Shown: positions 24,440 to 36,877, counted from the first letter of the stretch. The stretch: 64,000 bases of DNA from Eucalyptus grandis (GCF_016545825.1 NC_052617.1:6406600-6470599); one strand, 5' to 3'. Notes: generated from the sequence alone by a model not told the origin. Numbers and translations: made by a program.

Positions 24440-25760
24440 CTCGTTTTCCTCAGAGGATGCAAATGAAACTTTGAGGAGCAGCGGAAGGCAATGCAGATTT
24501 TTTTTTTTTTTTTTCAAGCGACGAAGTTAAAAACCAGGTATCCCCTCCTCTTCCCCGTGTCCATGTTCGAAATCTTCTTTCTCTTTCGTCATTATCTTTG
24601 CCAACCCAGGCCTCCGATACCAATAAAGCTCGCAGCCTGCTCTGGTCACCATCTTCCGTGGCCTCAATTGAAGCATCTATTAACTCAGGCTCCACTTCTC
24701 GCAGCAACTTCCCTAACAAATGTGATTCATTAAGGAAGTTTACATTGCACGACGAATCAATGTCACCTCTCGTGCATATTCTATAGAATACAACTAAATA
24801 AAACTGCTTTAGCAAAAAGGAAAAAAAAAAAAGACAAAGACACTTATGTTCCATCTGGAATTGGAAAAAGAAAATTTGTTCAGCAAGCAAAACTTCAGAT
24901 TTTTCACCCGGCTTGAGCATTCATCTATGACTTTCCCGAGCACATCATTAGCAGTTACTGATCATTCATCAATATATGCTCGAGGAACTATACTGCAAGT
25001 ACCATCCAAGCATTTTAAAGTACAAGCTGACGCGCTCAATTTCAATCTAAGTGGGAAAAAACGGCAGTTGGGAAAGACCTGCTTACTCCAAGAACTATTT
25101 TACCCAGAAAGAACTCATCGTGCAATAGCCGAGCATAGCAAAGAAGATACCAGGTGAAGCCGCGAGAAAGGCAAAAAGATTCTCACAAACACACACGTAC
25201 ACACTCGTAAAAACATGAATAAAAATGTGATAGTACCAATGAACTTGAACTGCCTTCGCTTTCCTTCTCGAACATCCGGTTTCAGTCTCTGCAACAAATC
25301 CACAAGCATGTCAACGGCATTAACAAGTAAGAACTCAGACCAAAAGCCTCACGAGAAACAGCCGCACGTTGCAGAAGCATCACCTTCGCAAGAATCCAAG
25401 CGTCCAAGGCCGCTTGCTCCACAGAAGCCACTCTGCAATTCCCCTTTTAAAAAGAAAGCGATAATGAATCTACAGTGCTGCATTATTGGACATCATTATA
25501 TCCACGAAACCCGTGAAAGCTCAAAATGGCGCCGCCTCCAAGGCACATCTTTTTTTCCCGGTAGTATCTGAGGGAGCGCTTGGATCTGGAGATGGGAAAA
25601 GGAAGCGAGTTCCATGCCCCAGGGGACGTCGCGGCCGAGCCTCGCGCTTCTTCTGGTTGAGGCTTTTCTGGGCGTCAGAGTCGGAGTCGCTGCCGTCATC
25701 TTCTCGGGGGATCGTACGGCGGCGGGCAGTTAGGGAATCTGAGCCCGCGCGGCCGGTGAT
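24440..25760 (-). pseudogene. Remnant of the unidentified acidic-protein gene, unit B
   Basis: Three readable blocks on the minus strand. The acidic block is near 25650-25720 (PREDDGSDSD-like). A block at 25240-25330 reads VDMLVDLLQRLKPDVREGKR. A block at 24560-24750 reads FLNESHLLGKLLREVEPEL then IEATEDGDQSRLRAL. The last one loses frame at its acidic end compared with unit C. The blocks are separated by non-coding sequence and may be exons. I do not recognise the family; the protein would be helical and acidic. It lies 3' of RLP-B, as in the other two units. Confidence 0.45.
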
Positions 25761-26006
25761 GGACGTTGTTCCAAAGGGCGAAAGAGATATCTGGATAATG
25801 GCTCTCGCTTCATTTTCCTGTTTTTTGGCTCTCTTTTTTTAAGCTGAGTGCTTGACAAATTTCATTGTTCATCTTTTCAATTCAACTCGTATACAATTAC
25901 ACCAAGATACAAAAGGAGAAGACGTTAAAACAAGCCTTCATAAAGGGAAATGTCATTTGAAGCCGGTTAGGTGACATATTTATTCACTGAACATACATTA
26001 CATGAT

Positions 26007-26357
26007 TTAAAGAGAGAACTCCTCAATAATTTCACTGTCCATGAAACTTGATGGCCTTCCACTTTGGCTTCTCCATCCACTAGCCGCAGTTCTCTCCAGC
26101 ATTCTCATACCTTGTGAGAGCCATTTGAGTCTTCCAATTTCAAATGCAATGTACGCTACGAAAATCCCAATGACCATTCCAGAAGCATAATCTATCCACA
26201 TTACTTTATGTTGGAACCAACTCTCATATCCTTCGCAGTCCTGAGTTGATGAGGACGATGGTGGAGGAAGTTGAGCATCGCCGAGGCATGCTTTCAGCAA
26301 TGGAGTTTCACATAAGCTTGGATTCCCATTGAATGAGCCGCTTGAAAAGGCATTCAC
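26007..26357 (-). pseudogene. RLP-B: C-terminal stub of a receptor-like protein
   Basis: Only the end of the RLP remains: GNPSLCETPLLKACLGDAQ cap, Ser-rich spacer, membrane segment (IDYASGMVIGIFVAYIAF) and part of the basic tail. A small indel shifts the last residues out of frame relative to RLP-A and RLP-C. Homology stops abruptly at about 26357, where a dispersed repeat begins; all LRRs are gone. It is the middle of three tandem RLP units. Confidence 0.88.
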
Positions 26358-26929
26358 AATTTTTTTTCTCAATTTTTTATTTTTTATTTTCATTTTTCCT
26401 TTACTTCTTTCTTTGCTTTTTTTTATTTTCTCATTATGATCAACGAGGGTCATGGCGAACCTTGCTAGCCGTGAAAGCCTCTCCAAGACTAGGTGAGAGC
26501 CGCCTCTCTCACAACTAGTGGGGCCAAGGAGGCCCTCGCCCGCGGTCTCGCCAATGTCTTTGCGGACTCGCTAGGCACAAGAGGCTTTCGTTGCAAGCGA
26601 GGGCCTCGCCCAAATCTAGCAAAGGCATTCGCAGCAGGTGAGAGTCGCCAGTGGCCTTTGTTGGCCACAGTGAAAAAAAAAAAAAAAAAAAAAAAGAAAC
26701 ATAAGAATAAAATTTTTAAAGAATTGCGAAAATTATTCGAGTTAGCAATAGCAATCGGCCATGTCATATAGAATGACTAGCACCCACGTCAACAATTTCT
26801 AGCCAAATAGACTCAATTGACAAATTGTCAAAAGATTTAAGACTAAATTGATCTAATTCAAAGACTTAAAATCAAATTTGCACAAGTACAATAGGTTTAA
26901 GATTTTTTTTTTGTAATAATTTTTCTCGT
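26358..26929. repeat. Dispersed repeats truncating RLP-B
   Basis: 26440-26670 is a GC-rich repeat with recurring GAGGCCCTCGCC-like, CTCGCC and GCAAGCGAGGGCC words and ends in a run of about 23 A (26673-26695). 26700-26920 is a second copy of the CCACGTCA/GACTAAATTG repeat seen at 19200-19440. The class of either is unresolved; the A run suggests retroposition for the first. Confidence 0.5.
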
Positions 26930-29480
26930 CACTCCCTTTGTACAAATATTCTGGTGTCGACCCTACCCTAATATATTCACCCCTAACACAACCGTCCTAG
27001 ATCTTTGTGTGTTTGTGTTTGTGTACGCGTCTATTTACATATAATATCTAGTGCACTTGTTCTGTGTTTATGGGATGCAATCGGGATAGACCAAGGGCGT
27101 TGTTGATTACCTCGCGTGCCGATTGGTATTAATGTGGTAGGCTGCATTCGCTCGTGACCTTCCCAGGCGAAAAATGGTTTACTTCAGTGCATATGTATTT
27201 GTATAGGATTCAACTACATCTGTACTGGCTGGAACCAGCATGAATATTATCCAGGTAGATTCGAACGCAAAAGCACAAACCGAGCGTCAAAATAAATATT
27301 TACAAGAACAGAGCTTAACCTCCCTTTCTTTCTTTTTTTTCTATCAGACAATTTGCATTATTTTGCTCCTCTTATAACTCTCCGGAATTGATGAAATTAG
27401 CAGGCAATGGAAAGGTAAAGGCAAGTAAATAACGTTTAGCGGCATAACTATTCTCTTTTGAGCCATTGCGCAGGACTGAACCCGGCACTGAATTAAAATT
27501 AGCACCTCATCATCCACCTGGTACTCGGTTCATACATAATCCTGAACCGTAGAACGATTGAACCGGACCCTGGAAGAAGATAATGTAAATGTTGCAAAAT
27601 AGATTAGTACAAGAGGTGAGTATCAGCTGCGCAATCATGTATTGCTACAACATAATTGCCTCGCAAGGTTTCGGAGGAAATAAGTAGAGGACTTCTGCGC
27701 CCTTAGGAGCGCTTTGCTAGCTTCACTCTCGTTTTTGGCTGGCTGTTCTTGAGTCGACTATACTCTCCATACAAGCTTTTGCAACTCCTATAGGAAGTAC
27801 GAATGGAATCCAAAATTTATTTTGACAATGTGAAAATAGGAGATGTCAACCATGCAAACTCTTGGCAATTGACAAATGCGAGTTTCAGTAACGGGCAATG
27901 TTTGCATGTGCACTGAAGAACGATTTAAACATGGTGAAGTTTGTTGTACCAGTTGGAGCGATGAAACAGCCCGACCAACTATAGAGTTGTGCAAATGTTA
28001 CCTACATGCCATGCATTACCGCGTGGAAAACCATCAAATGGTCTATGGCGTCAAGAGCTGAATGTTAAACAAGTAGTTGATTCAGCAGCAACCCACAGAT
28101 ATTTTTTATACAGCCGACATGGAGTTGTTCAAGATGCTATAAATGGACTGCAGAGATTTGAATGCTCCAATATATAAAACTAAATGCTCAAACGGTAAGA
28201 GATATCTGTCAACTTACTTGCCGGTCAAAATCAATGGTGTGAATGGAGAAAACTTCATTGGCCATTTGAATGTCTTTACTGATTAAACTGTCAAACCACC
28301 TGCTTGCTATGCTTGAATACTCACCACACTCCTGGGAATTGAAAATTGAAAAGCAAGTCAACATTGAGAAACCTGAACAGATGCTACAGAAGGAAGATGG
28401 ACATTGTGTAGAACTAAAGTTTCATGCATGACCAATGGATCACATCACTAAGGAACCACTTTCTCAATACACGTAAGATTTGGCATATTTTATGGGTGAT
28501 AAAGATCTCATACCATCTCTGCCTCACAAAAAGTTGTTTATCACGTATTATATTTTTGGATAATTAAAAAAAGTTGTTCCTCGTCTAAATCTGCGGTATC
28601 GACAGTAACCTATACAGCCAAGATTCAAACTTGCTGTGCACTTCTAAAAAGGTAGGAGTAGCCCTTGACAAAATTGGAAATGAGATATTAATGGCTCTAT
28701 TACAGGATACAGGTTAAATGTTCTTGCTGAAGTTTTTCGTAGGAAAAACTGCTCCGCACTACTTTCTATGCAAAGTTAAACATAAGTCTCTCTTTTCCAC
28801 TAAAAAGTAGCAAGTTTGGTTACTAAGTAACTAATTTACACAATACATGTAAGACTTTCATTTCGAATTTTGGGCTTCATCCAAGACCCTTTTGGCCAGT
28901 ATAGGGCAGAGCAAATGGATTCTGTTGCAGAAAGATTCATGTGAAGTCTGCTGACCAAAGTTGCACGGGGCAATTAGGGAAGACAAACATCGTGCAAGGT
29001 GGAGGAGGAAATGGATTGATACTGCTTTCACATCCAGTGTCATTTTAAAGAAAAACGGAGAACAAGATGAAAATGCAGAAAAAGACAAAGAAAGTGATGC
29101 CGTTTCAAAGAAAGGGACACATGAATTTAAAGGCAAAGGTGAGCTCCCACAAAGATTGCGTCTTCTGATAAACACTTTTTTTTAGACAATTTTATGTAAG
29201 TTTTTGTATTATATGAACTAGACCAGATTATTTGGCACATTAAATGTTTCGAATTTATCGTATCCTCTACGATATTGAAGAAAAGATATTTCCTTTCTCC
29301 CTCCATGTACATTCCCCGCGTAGCATATCTGCTTTTCTACAGACTCAAATCATTTAAATGTTATGTCATTAACCTATTAATTATATGTGGCAATCATCAC
29401 TTTTATTGCTAGGATATAGAAAAATTGTCGTGTACGCACGTAATATGTTGTATGGGCTAATGTATCTAATCCCACGTATA
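26930..29480. other. Unit C left part, no identified gene
   Basis: 26930-28100 is paralogous to 22690-23930. Beyond that, 28100-29200 holds short plus-strand open stretches (28961-29185, Lys/Glu-rich, ending in a basic segment) without a domain I know. No promoter or splice evidence is strong enough to call a gene. Confidence 0.4.
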
Positions 29481-29689
29481 AGGTTTCCACGGCTTAGGAC
29501 GCCCGTTCAGCACCTCACAGTAAATACGAAGACAGGGATTCTAGTCTATGCTTAGATTTTTTAATAAAAACTAGGGCACTAAGTATCAAATCAAGTCAGT
29601 ACAGGTAAACTTTCTTCTCTAGGTGATTGGGAAGTCGACTCCTCACACATCCCATACATATTGAACTTGTTTTCCTCTAAAAGGATGCA

Positions 29690-30660
29690 AATGAGACTTT
29701 ATGTGGCAGCGGTAGGCAATGCAGATTTTTTTTCAGCGACAAAGTTAAAACTAGATACCTCCTCCACTTGTTCTTGCTCGAAATCTTCTTCTCCTTCATC
29801 ATCATCTTCGCCAAACCACACCTCGGATACAGATAAAGCTCGCAGCCTACTGTGGTCACCATCTTTTGTAGCCTCAATTAAAGCATCCATTAACTCGGGT
29901 TCAACTTCTCGCAGCAACTTCCCTAACAAATATGATTCATTAAGGAAGTTTACATTGCATCTTATGGATTCACGAGGCATCAATGAATCAAAATCTTACC
30001 CTTACCAAAAAAAAATGAATCATTGAATCAACACCTCTTGTGCATATTTTGTAGAATAAAACTAAATAAAAATGCCTTAGCGAAAATAAATAAATAAAAC
30101 TGAAGAGAAAAAAAGCCAAAGACACTTGTGTTCCATCTGGAAATGAAAAAGAGAAGTTCAGCAAGCAAAATTTCAAAATTTTCGCACAGCTTAAGCATTC
30201 ATGTACGCCTCTCCCGAGCACATCATAAGCAGTTACTTTTCATTCATCAAGGTATGCTCAAGGAACTATACTGCAATTACCATCCGAGCACTTCAATGGT
30301 ACAAGCTGACATACTCAAACACAATCTAAAGGGAGGGAAAAGGGGCAGTTAAAAAAGAGCTTCTTATCTTAAGAACTATTCTTTTCGGCAACAACTCATC
30401 GTGCAATAGCCAACCATAGCAAAGAAGACACCAGGTGGACCGGATGTTCGCTTTCCTTCTCGAACATCCGGTCCCAGTCTCTGCGACAAATCGACAAACA
30501 TCTCAACGGCATTAACAAGTAACATCTTCTCAGCGTCGGAGTCGCTGCCGTCATCTTCTCGGGGGATCGTACGGTGGCGGGCGATTGGGGAATCTAAGCC
30601 CATGCATCCCGTGATGGACGTCGCGGAGTGCCAAAGGGACCACACCGTCTGGAAAAGACA
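29690..30660 (-). pseudogene. Acidic-protein gene remnant, unit C
   Basis: Best-preserved copy. 29699-29983 reads FLNESYLLGKLLREVEPELM, then IEATKDGDHSRLRAL, then an acidic tail GEDDDEGEEDFEQEQVEEV. 30430-30600 reads PREDDGSDSDAEKMLLVNA followed by VEMFVDLSQRLGPDVREGKR in a single frame, whereas unit B has about 330 bp between the acidic block and LVNAV. Either an intron is missing here or unit B gained sequence. The protein is unidentified. It could still be an expressed multi-exon gene. Confidence 0.45.
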
Positions 30661-30945
30661 ACGGTGAGCACGCGACGTTGTTCCAAAGGGCGAAAGAGAT
30701 ATCTCCAATGGATAATGGCTCTCGCTTCATTTTCGTGTTTTTTGGCTCCCTTTTTTTAAGCTGTGTGCTTGACAAATTTCATCATTCATCTTTTCAATTC
30801 AATCCATGCACCATTACATCAACATACAAAAGGAGACATTAGAAACAAGCCTTGATAAGGGAAATGACATTTGATGCCGATTAGATGACATCTTTATTCA
30901 CTAAGCCTACATTACATGGTTTAAAGAGACAACTTATCAACAATT

Positions 30946-33667
30946 TCACTTTCCATGAAACTTGATGGCCCTCCGCTTTGGCTTCTCCATCCATTGGACT
31001 GCACTTCTCTCCATCATTCTCACACCTCGTGCGAGCCATTTGGGCCATCCCGTTTCAATTGCAATGTATGCTACGGAAATCCCAATGACAATTCCAGATG
31101 CATAACCTATCCACACTACTTTCTGTTTGAACCAACTCTTATGCCCTTCGCGGTCTAGAGTCGATGAGGACGATGGTGGAGGAGGTTGAGCATCGCCAAG
31201 GCATGCTTTTGACAATGGAGTTCCACATAAGCCTGGATTCTCACTAAACAAGTCGTTTGAAAATGTGCTCAATTGTTTGTCTTGAGGAATTCGACCAGTG
31301 AGTTGGTTCTTCGAGAGGTTTAAGCACCCAAGAGATGTCAAATCTCCCAATGCTCTAGGAATGCTCCCACTAAGCATGTTCGAAGATAGATCAAGCCATC
31401 CAAGATTAGTCAAATTTCCAAAAGTCAAAGGGATCGAACTCGTAAGGTCGTTGTGAGAAAGGTTGAGCCCTATGAGATAGCGAAGATGGCCAAAAACTTC
31501 GGGAATGTCTCCTTGGAAAAAGTTGTGTGATAAGTCAATGGTTGTGAAGATGGTCAAGATCTTCACTAGCTTTGTCTCTCTCCCTTTCATCATCACGGTC
31601 ACGGTATTTTCATATGACTGCCCAGAGAAATTGGAATATTGTGTCATGTACGATGGTCCGTATTGCCCATCTTTACGTATTCTTCATGCCTTCAAGGTTC
31701 ATTATCAAGTTGGCTGGTAAAGGACCGCAAAAGTTGTTGTTCGAGAGATCCAAAATGCGCAATTGTGTAAAGATGAGATCTCCCTTCGGAATGTTCAAAG
31801 GACCCTTCAAATTGTTGGACCTCAAAATGAGAACTTTCAGTTCTGGAAGTTTTCCCAACCATGTCGGGAATGTATCCTCCATCTGATTGATACCGAGATC
31901 TAAAATTTCCAGATTTGTACAATTGACAAGAGACCGGGGCAACATCCCTTCAAACCGATTTCGGCTCAAGTCAAGAGTCATCAATCTATGTATCAAAGAA
32001 ATTGTTTGTGGAATTGTGCCCTCAAAGCGATTCATTCCCAAGTTCAAAACCGAGAGAACAGTGCTAAAATTTGTTAAGCACCAAGGCAAGCTACCAATTA
32101 AGCTATTGTTAGACAAGTCGATCATCTCGAGATTGGTGGCGTCGCATATCAAAGAAGGGATCCTTCCTGTTATAACATTATTTGCAATGGAGTAATACAA
32201 TGTGGCAGGAGACGGAAGTGGAATTGGCCCTCCAAATTTGTTGTTGGACAAATCTATTACTTGTAATGAGGTGTTGGAGAAAACCTTCATGGGGCACCCT
32301 CCAATAAAATTGTTGTTGGAAATAGATAAAAATGTAAGAGCAGGGAAGGAGAGGTCAAAGGCAGTGAGGTTGATCCTACCATGAAATTTGTTGGATTGCA
32401 AATCAAGGTTAAGCAGTTGCGATGCTTTAAGCCAATATGGGAATATATCATTAAACTCGTTGTGACCAAGAAGTAGTGTTGATACATTTGCCCATTTGAC
32501 TAGGGAACGCGGTAATGGCCCTTGTAATTTATTACTAGTCAAGTCCAGACTCTCAAGACTGGTTATATTACCAAAACAAGGGGGTATATTTCCTAAGAGA
32601 CTATTGTTCGACAAATCTAAACCCAAGAGTGAACTCAACTGACAAATCGAAGAGGGGATCTCACCGGTGAAACCATTGTTCATGGCATAAAAGTCACGAG
32701 TAGAAGGTGAAGGGATCGGGAGTGGTCCTTGTAATTTATTGCTACCCAAGTTTAGATCCTTAAGATTGGTTATATTACCAAAACATGGGGGCACCATCCC
32801 TGAGAGATTATTGTTAAACAATTCTAGTTCTAAGAGTGAACTCAACTGACAAATCGAAGAGGGGATTGGTCCTTGTAATTTATTGTTACCCAAGTTTAGA
32901 TACTCAAGATTGGTTATATTACCAAAACATGGGGGCACCATCCTTGAGAAATTATTGTCGGACAATTCTAATTTTAAGAGTGAACTCAACTGACAAATCG
33001 AAGTGGGAATCTCAGTGAAACCATTGCTCGTCGCATAAAAGTAACGAGTAGAAGGTGAAGGGATTGGAAGGGGTCCTTGGAGTGAGTTCCTTTGAAGGTT
33101 AATATACGACAACCGCTTCCAATGCAGTTGGTGTATACCTCCCTCCAAATGGTTAACAGAAAGATCTAAATGTTCCAATGTATGATGGCTTATTCCCCAA
33201 AACCACCTCGGAATCTCTCCACTAATCCTATTGAGAGATAGGTCTAAGTGTGTTAATCTTTCTAATGAATTCAAGAAATAGGGGAACTTGGTCAAGTTAC
33301 AATCTGACATGTCCAACACTTGAAGCTTCGGGAGAAGGAGGGAATTATTGGAATAGAGAGTGCCACGAATCTGATAGGTAGAAAGATGGAGACCAATGAC
33401 ATTACCTGTGACACTGTCGCAAGTGACCTCATCCCACGAGCAACAATCTACACTCTTGCTCCATGATAGGTCCTTTGTGAAACAACAACCTCGATCTAAT
33501 TGGTCAGCAACAAGCCCACCTTCATCAAGAACGAAGGACTTCTTAAAATTGAGCAAGGCATCGTGCTGGTCAGGAGGGCAAAGAGGGGAGGTGAAGGGAA
33601 GTTGGGAATGTAAGAAAGAGAGGAAACAAAAGAGGCCAAGGAATTGGTGCCACCCCCAGTTTGCAAT
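30946..33667 (-). pseudogene. RLP-C: LRR receptor-like protein, frameshifted, no ATG
   Basis: Same receptor type and domain order as RLP-A. The LRRNT with PLCPPDQHDALLNFKKSF and the DCCSWDEVTCDSVTG motif are intact, followed by a long LRR array, the island, the NPGLCGTPL cap, a membrane segment (GYASGIVIGISVAYIAI) and a basic tail. Two lesions are seen. Near 31650-31690 there is one extra base relative to RLP-A, creating a stop after GMKNT, and the last 230 codons continue in another frame. At the 5' end the RLP-A ATG is replaced by TTG, a 1-bp change shifts the signal-peptide frame, and the LRR frame opens only after a TAA at 33668-33670 without any ATG before the LRRs. It also has additional LRRs (see findings). 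Non-functional as written. Confidence 0.9.
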
Positions 33668-33712
33668 TTAGCAAGCGAGTAGTGAGTTTGTTGGTGGTGG
33701 AGAGTGCTTCAA

Positions 33713-33721
33713 CTTATATAG
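33713..33721 (-). promoter_or_regulatory. TATA box of RLP-C
   Basis: CTATATAAG, in the same position as for RLP-A. The promoter is kept although the initiator ATG is not. Confidence 0.55.
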
Positions 33722-33724
33722 CCT

Positions 33725-34527
33725 TTGTCAAGTGTTAAGTCATGGTTCCATTGGTGGGTCCACAACATATGTCACCCGTTCTAAAAGCTCTGTTACTCGG
33801 CATACCGGTAAATTTCATGCGAGATTCAGTTAGAATGATATCTCATTTTCTCATGGTTAAGGAATATCAGATTTTCTGTCTAAGTTAGTTTAGTCATAGG
33901 CACACAAGCGTGTAAAATATATATCCAGATTAAAAGAATTTTTCTTTCTAGACACATACACTTTAGATTGTTAGTTATTTTATATCAATCATGATGACGA
34001 TGGACATGAAGAAACATTAATAGGGAATGATATTTGTATTTGACTTTGGGACCCTTGGGGTCTACACTACATCCTGAAGATAAACACAACAACGACTTAA
34101 CATCGAACATAATAAGGCATAGAAAGAAGAGTACTTATTTATTAATTTTTTATGAGGCGAAGTGATTATTTATATGGTTATAGTTTTGTAATTTTACCAA
34201 AGTGACATTAACTTTTCCGGTGATCTAATAAGTAGCGGTCATAGACCATAGTCGGGGAAGTGGGTTATAAATTCTCCGCATTTGAGCTTCACATCGTAGA
34301 AATGCCCCTCCTATTTGCGACCTCCTTGAATCAGTCGCACGTTGGGGCTTCAAAACGAGCACTGCACGTGTTTGTGGACGTGACCTGGCAGGGTTTTCTT
34401 CCCAGCATAAACCGGCGCTGCATTTTCTTGATCTTAATATTCCACGAAATGAATACAAATTGCTTTACATTATTGAAACGTCTATAGGCGACCTAACAAT
34501 CCACTATAACTAAATTGCTGAAGTTAT
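33725..34527. other. RLP-C 5' flank, no gene seen
   Basis: Collinear with 3260-4079 upstream of RLP-A. Conserved non-coding flank; no motif assigned. Confidence 0.5.
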
Positions 34528-34680
34528 CACTACTAGAAAAACTGCCTAAGGTGACGAAATTCGATTCTGTCGCGGTGGGTATGCCAAAGGCGACCAAAGC
34601 CTTAGGTTGAGTTAAGGCGACGATCAAATGCGACAAAAAGAATCATTGTCGCCTTACTTCCAAGTTGCTAACTCAACCTT
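34528..34680 (+). mobile_element. CACTA-like terminal sequence, unit C
   Basis: CACTACTAGAAAAACTGCC start with AAGGYGAC-type subterminal motifs, paralogous to 4080 in unit A but with a roughly 60-bp segment missing. No transposase and no opposite end were identified. Confidence 0.4.
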
Positions 34681-34689
34681 TCAGATCTT

Positions 34690-35760
34690 TTAAATATAAT
34701 TTTTAATTTTAGAATTACAAGATTTAAGAGTCACAAAAGAAAATAGAATTTAAACTGAGTTGTTCTACTTATGAAGAAACCAAGAAAAGCTAACTAATTG
34801 GCAACCCATAACAAAGAACTAATTGGCAACCCATAACAAAGAGAAAGACTCCAGCAATTCAGTCAGACATAAGAGCAAATAAAAGCCGAGAAAAGTTATT
34901 TGACACTTCACTGCAAAGACAATTCATATGTAATTTTGGATTGCGTCTACACATGTATAATACAAGAGTACTAGAGATTAATATTTATCATCAATATTTT
35001 TAAAAAGTTAAACTATTGTAGAATTTAAGATAAAGTGATGTCAAATAGTTTACAGCAACAATTGCACAGAAAGAAAAAGAACGGCAATATATTATGTCTT
35101 TTGGTCGAGCACAATGTCTATGGAACAGCGATGCACTTAATTATGAATGTCAATAAGTCAAAGTCTTCTTGAAATGACATTATTGTGATCACAAATTTGG
35201 TTTTGCACTCAATTATAAATGCTAAGATGCCGAAGTCTTCTTGAAATGACTTTATCATGATCACAAATTTGGTTTTCTTGATTGTTTTGGTGGGACTCCT
35301 TGGGTGCGGGAAATTCTTAGTTACTTGGCTCTACATACATACGACATGGAAGTCCTCTCCGCTTTTCTTGAAAGGTGTATTACTCAACTTTATAGCAGCA
35401 TTTTTAATTTCATAGATATGCATTGCTCTATCATTACCATCTAGTAGGTAAATTTAGATAATCTATCAGGAAGTGTGCAATCATTTATGAATTTTTTCTA
35501 GTAATACAACTTTGAAATTACGAATACTTTGAATCTCTAAAATCTATTAGTTTGATAAAGTGCTTATCAAAAAGGGAGAGTGGACTAGGGTTGGGAATGT
35601 GCTTGGGAAGTTGTTTGCATGCCAAAAAAGGGAGGGTGGACTCGGATTGCTCGATCTAAAATTATGGAACAAAGTTTTGTTAGGCAGTAGGCTTTGGATC
35701 TTCATAACCGCCTTGCAGACCATTTAACGAGAAGAGATTCAACTTAACAAGAAGAGATTC
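34690..35760. other. AT-rich unit C spacer, no gene seen
   Basis: Matches parts of 4270-5860. It contains a short tandem duplication: ACTAATTGGCAACCCATAAC occurs at about 34792 and again at about 34819. No gene is supported. Confidence 0.5.
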
Positions 35761-35819
35761 TTAGCCATTATTTAGAGGCTTATTATAGTTTGATCCATCC
35801 ACTAGAAAAAGCAATTAGA

Positions 35820-36020
35820 TCCACCCCATTTTTGGCTTCAGCATGCGAGTAAAAGTTCTTCCAATTATACAGCCTTTGTAAAGTGTAAATTGATCCGTGC
35901 AAGTCTTCTCTAGAAGGTCTGTTGGTGAGCTCCCCAAATGGGTTAGCCGTTCTAAAAGCTCTATCGGTGGGATTGTTGACTATGCGTTTACTATAATGAT
36001 GTTTCGATAGCTGGGCTAGG
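35820..36020 (-). pseudogene. Orphan RLP 5' flank
   Basis: Contains CAGCATGCGAGT, CTTCCAATTATACAGCC, TTGTAAAGTGT and TCTAAAAGCTC in the order seen around the RLP-A start (3205-3350). No LRR frame follows on the minus strand. Collinear with 19570-19760. Confidence 0.5.
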
Positions 36021-36045
36021 ATGGAATATTATTGGTGGTGACATA

Positions 36046-36852
36046 CCCGTCTTCTAAGGGTCCGAAAAAGCTGTCAAACTGGGCAGGAGTTATTTCATGG
36101 GTTGAATCCAAATTTCTATCCTTTAGATACTCTCAATGGCGACTCATCGTGGGGACGAACATAACATATTCATGATGAATTGAGGTTGTCGTTAGTCAGC
36201 CGATTTAAAGAATTCTGATTCCAAGGTTGACTAGGTTTCATGTCATTTTCGTTTTGGGCAAGAAACTTGTTCCTCGTTTGTCAAACTGAAGATGGACTTC
36301 TTCACTGGGCGTAATGGGGTCGATCGAGTTTTCTTTGCCTCTCATTGCCAAATAATTCTCAATGTGTCAAAATAAGAAAAATCAAAGATTTAATCCATCC
36401 AAATACACAGAGATTAGCAATTACATCGTTGTGGAAAGGGAGATGAACAAACGATGGCCGCAGTCAACTGACGGTACAGAATATTTGATCGACCCCATCA
36501 CGCATGTTGAAGAAGTCCATCTTCAGTTTGACAAAGAAGGAACAAATTTCTTGCCCAAAACAAAAAGACATGAAACCTATTCAACCTAGGAATCAGAATT
36601 CTTCATATCAGCTGCCTAACGACGACCTCAATTCATCGTGAATATGTTATGTTGGTCCCACGATGAGTCGCCATTGAGAGTATTTGAAGGGTGGAAATTT
36701 GGGTTCTAACCCATGAAGATGGGTTGGACGGACAACATGATGGACAGTGAAATCAAGTATTTTAATCAAGGCTTTCTTAAGTCTTTCATCTTTTAATCAA
36801 GTATTGTAATCAAGCCTTTTGTAAGTCTTTCTTTTGAAAGATGAAAAAACTT
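36046..36852. mobile_element. Foldback insertion between 25-bp direct repeats
   Basis: Two arms of about 235 bp in inverted orientation (36094-36330 and 36483-36717) flank a spacer of about 150 bp. The whole insertion is bounded by identical 25-bp direct repeats at 36021-36045 and 36853-36877. The collinear site near 19767-19790 in unit A has only one such copy and no insert. Each arm includes TGGCGACTCATCGTGGGGAC-like sequence resembling the tRNA-Arg-type PBS of Tat elements, so the arms may come from LTR-PBS junctions. No coding sequence is seen. Confidence 0.65.
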
Positions 36853-36877
36853 ATGGAATATTATTGGTGGTGACATA

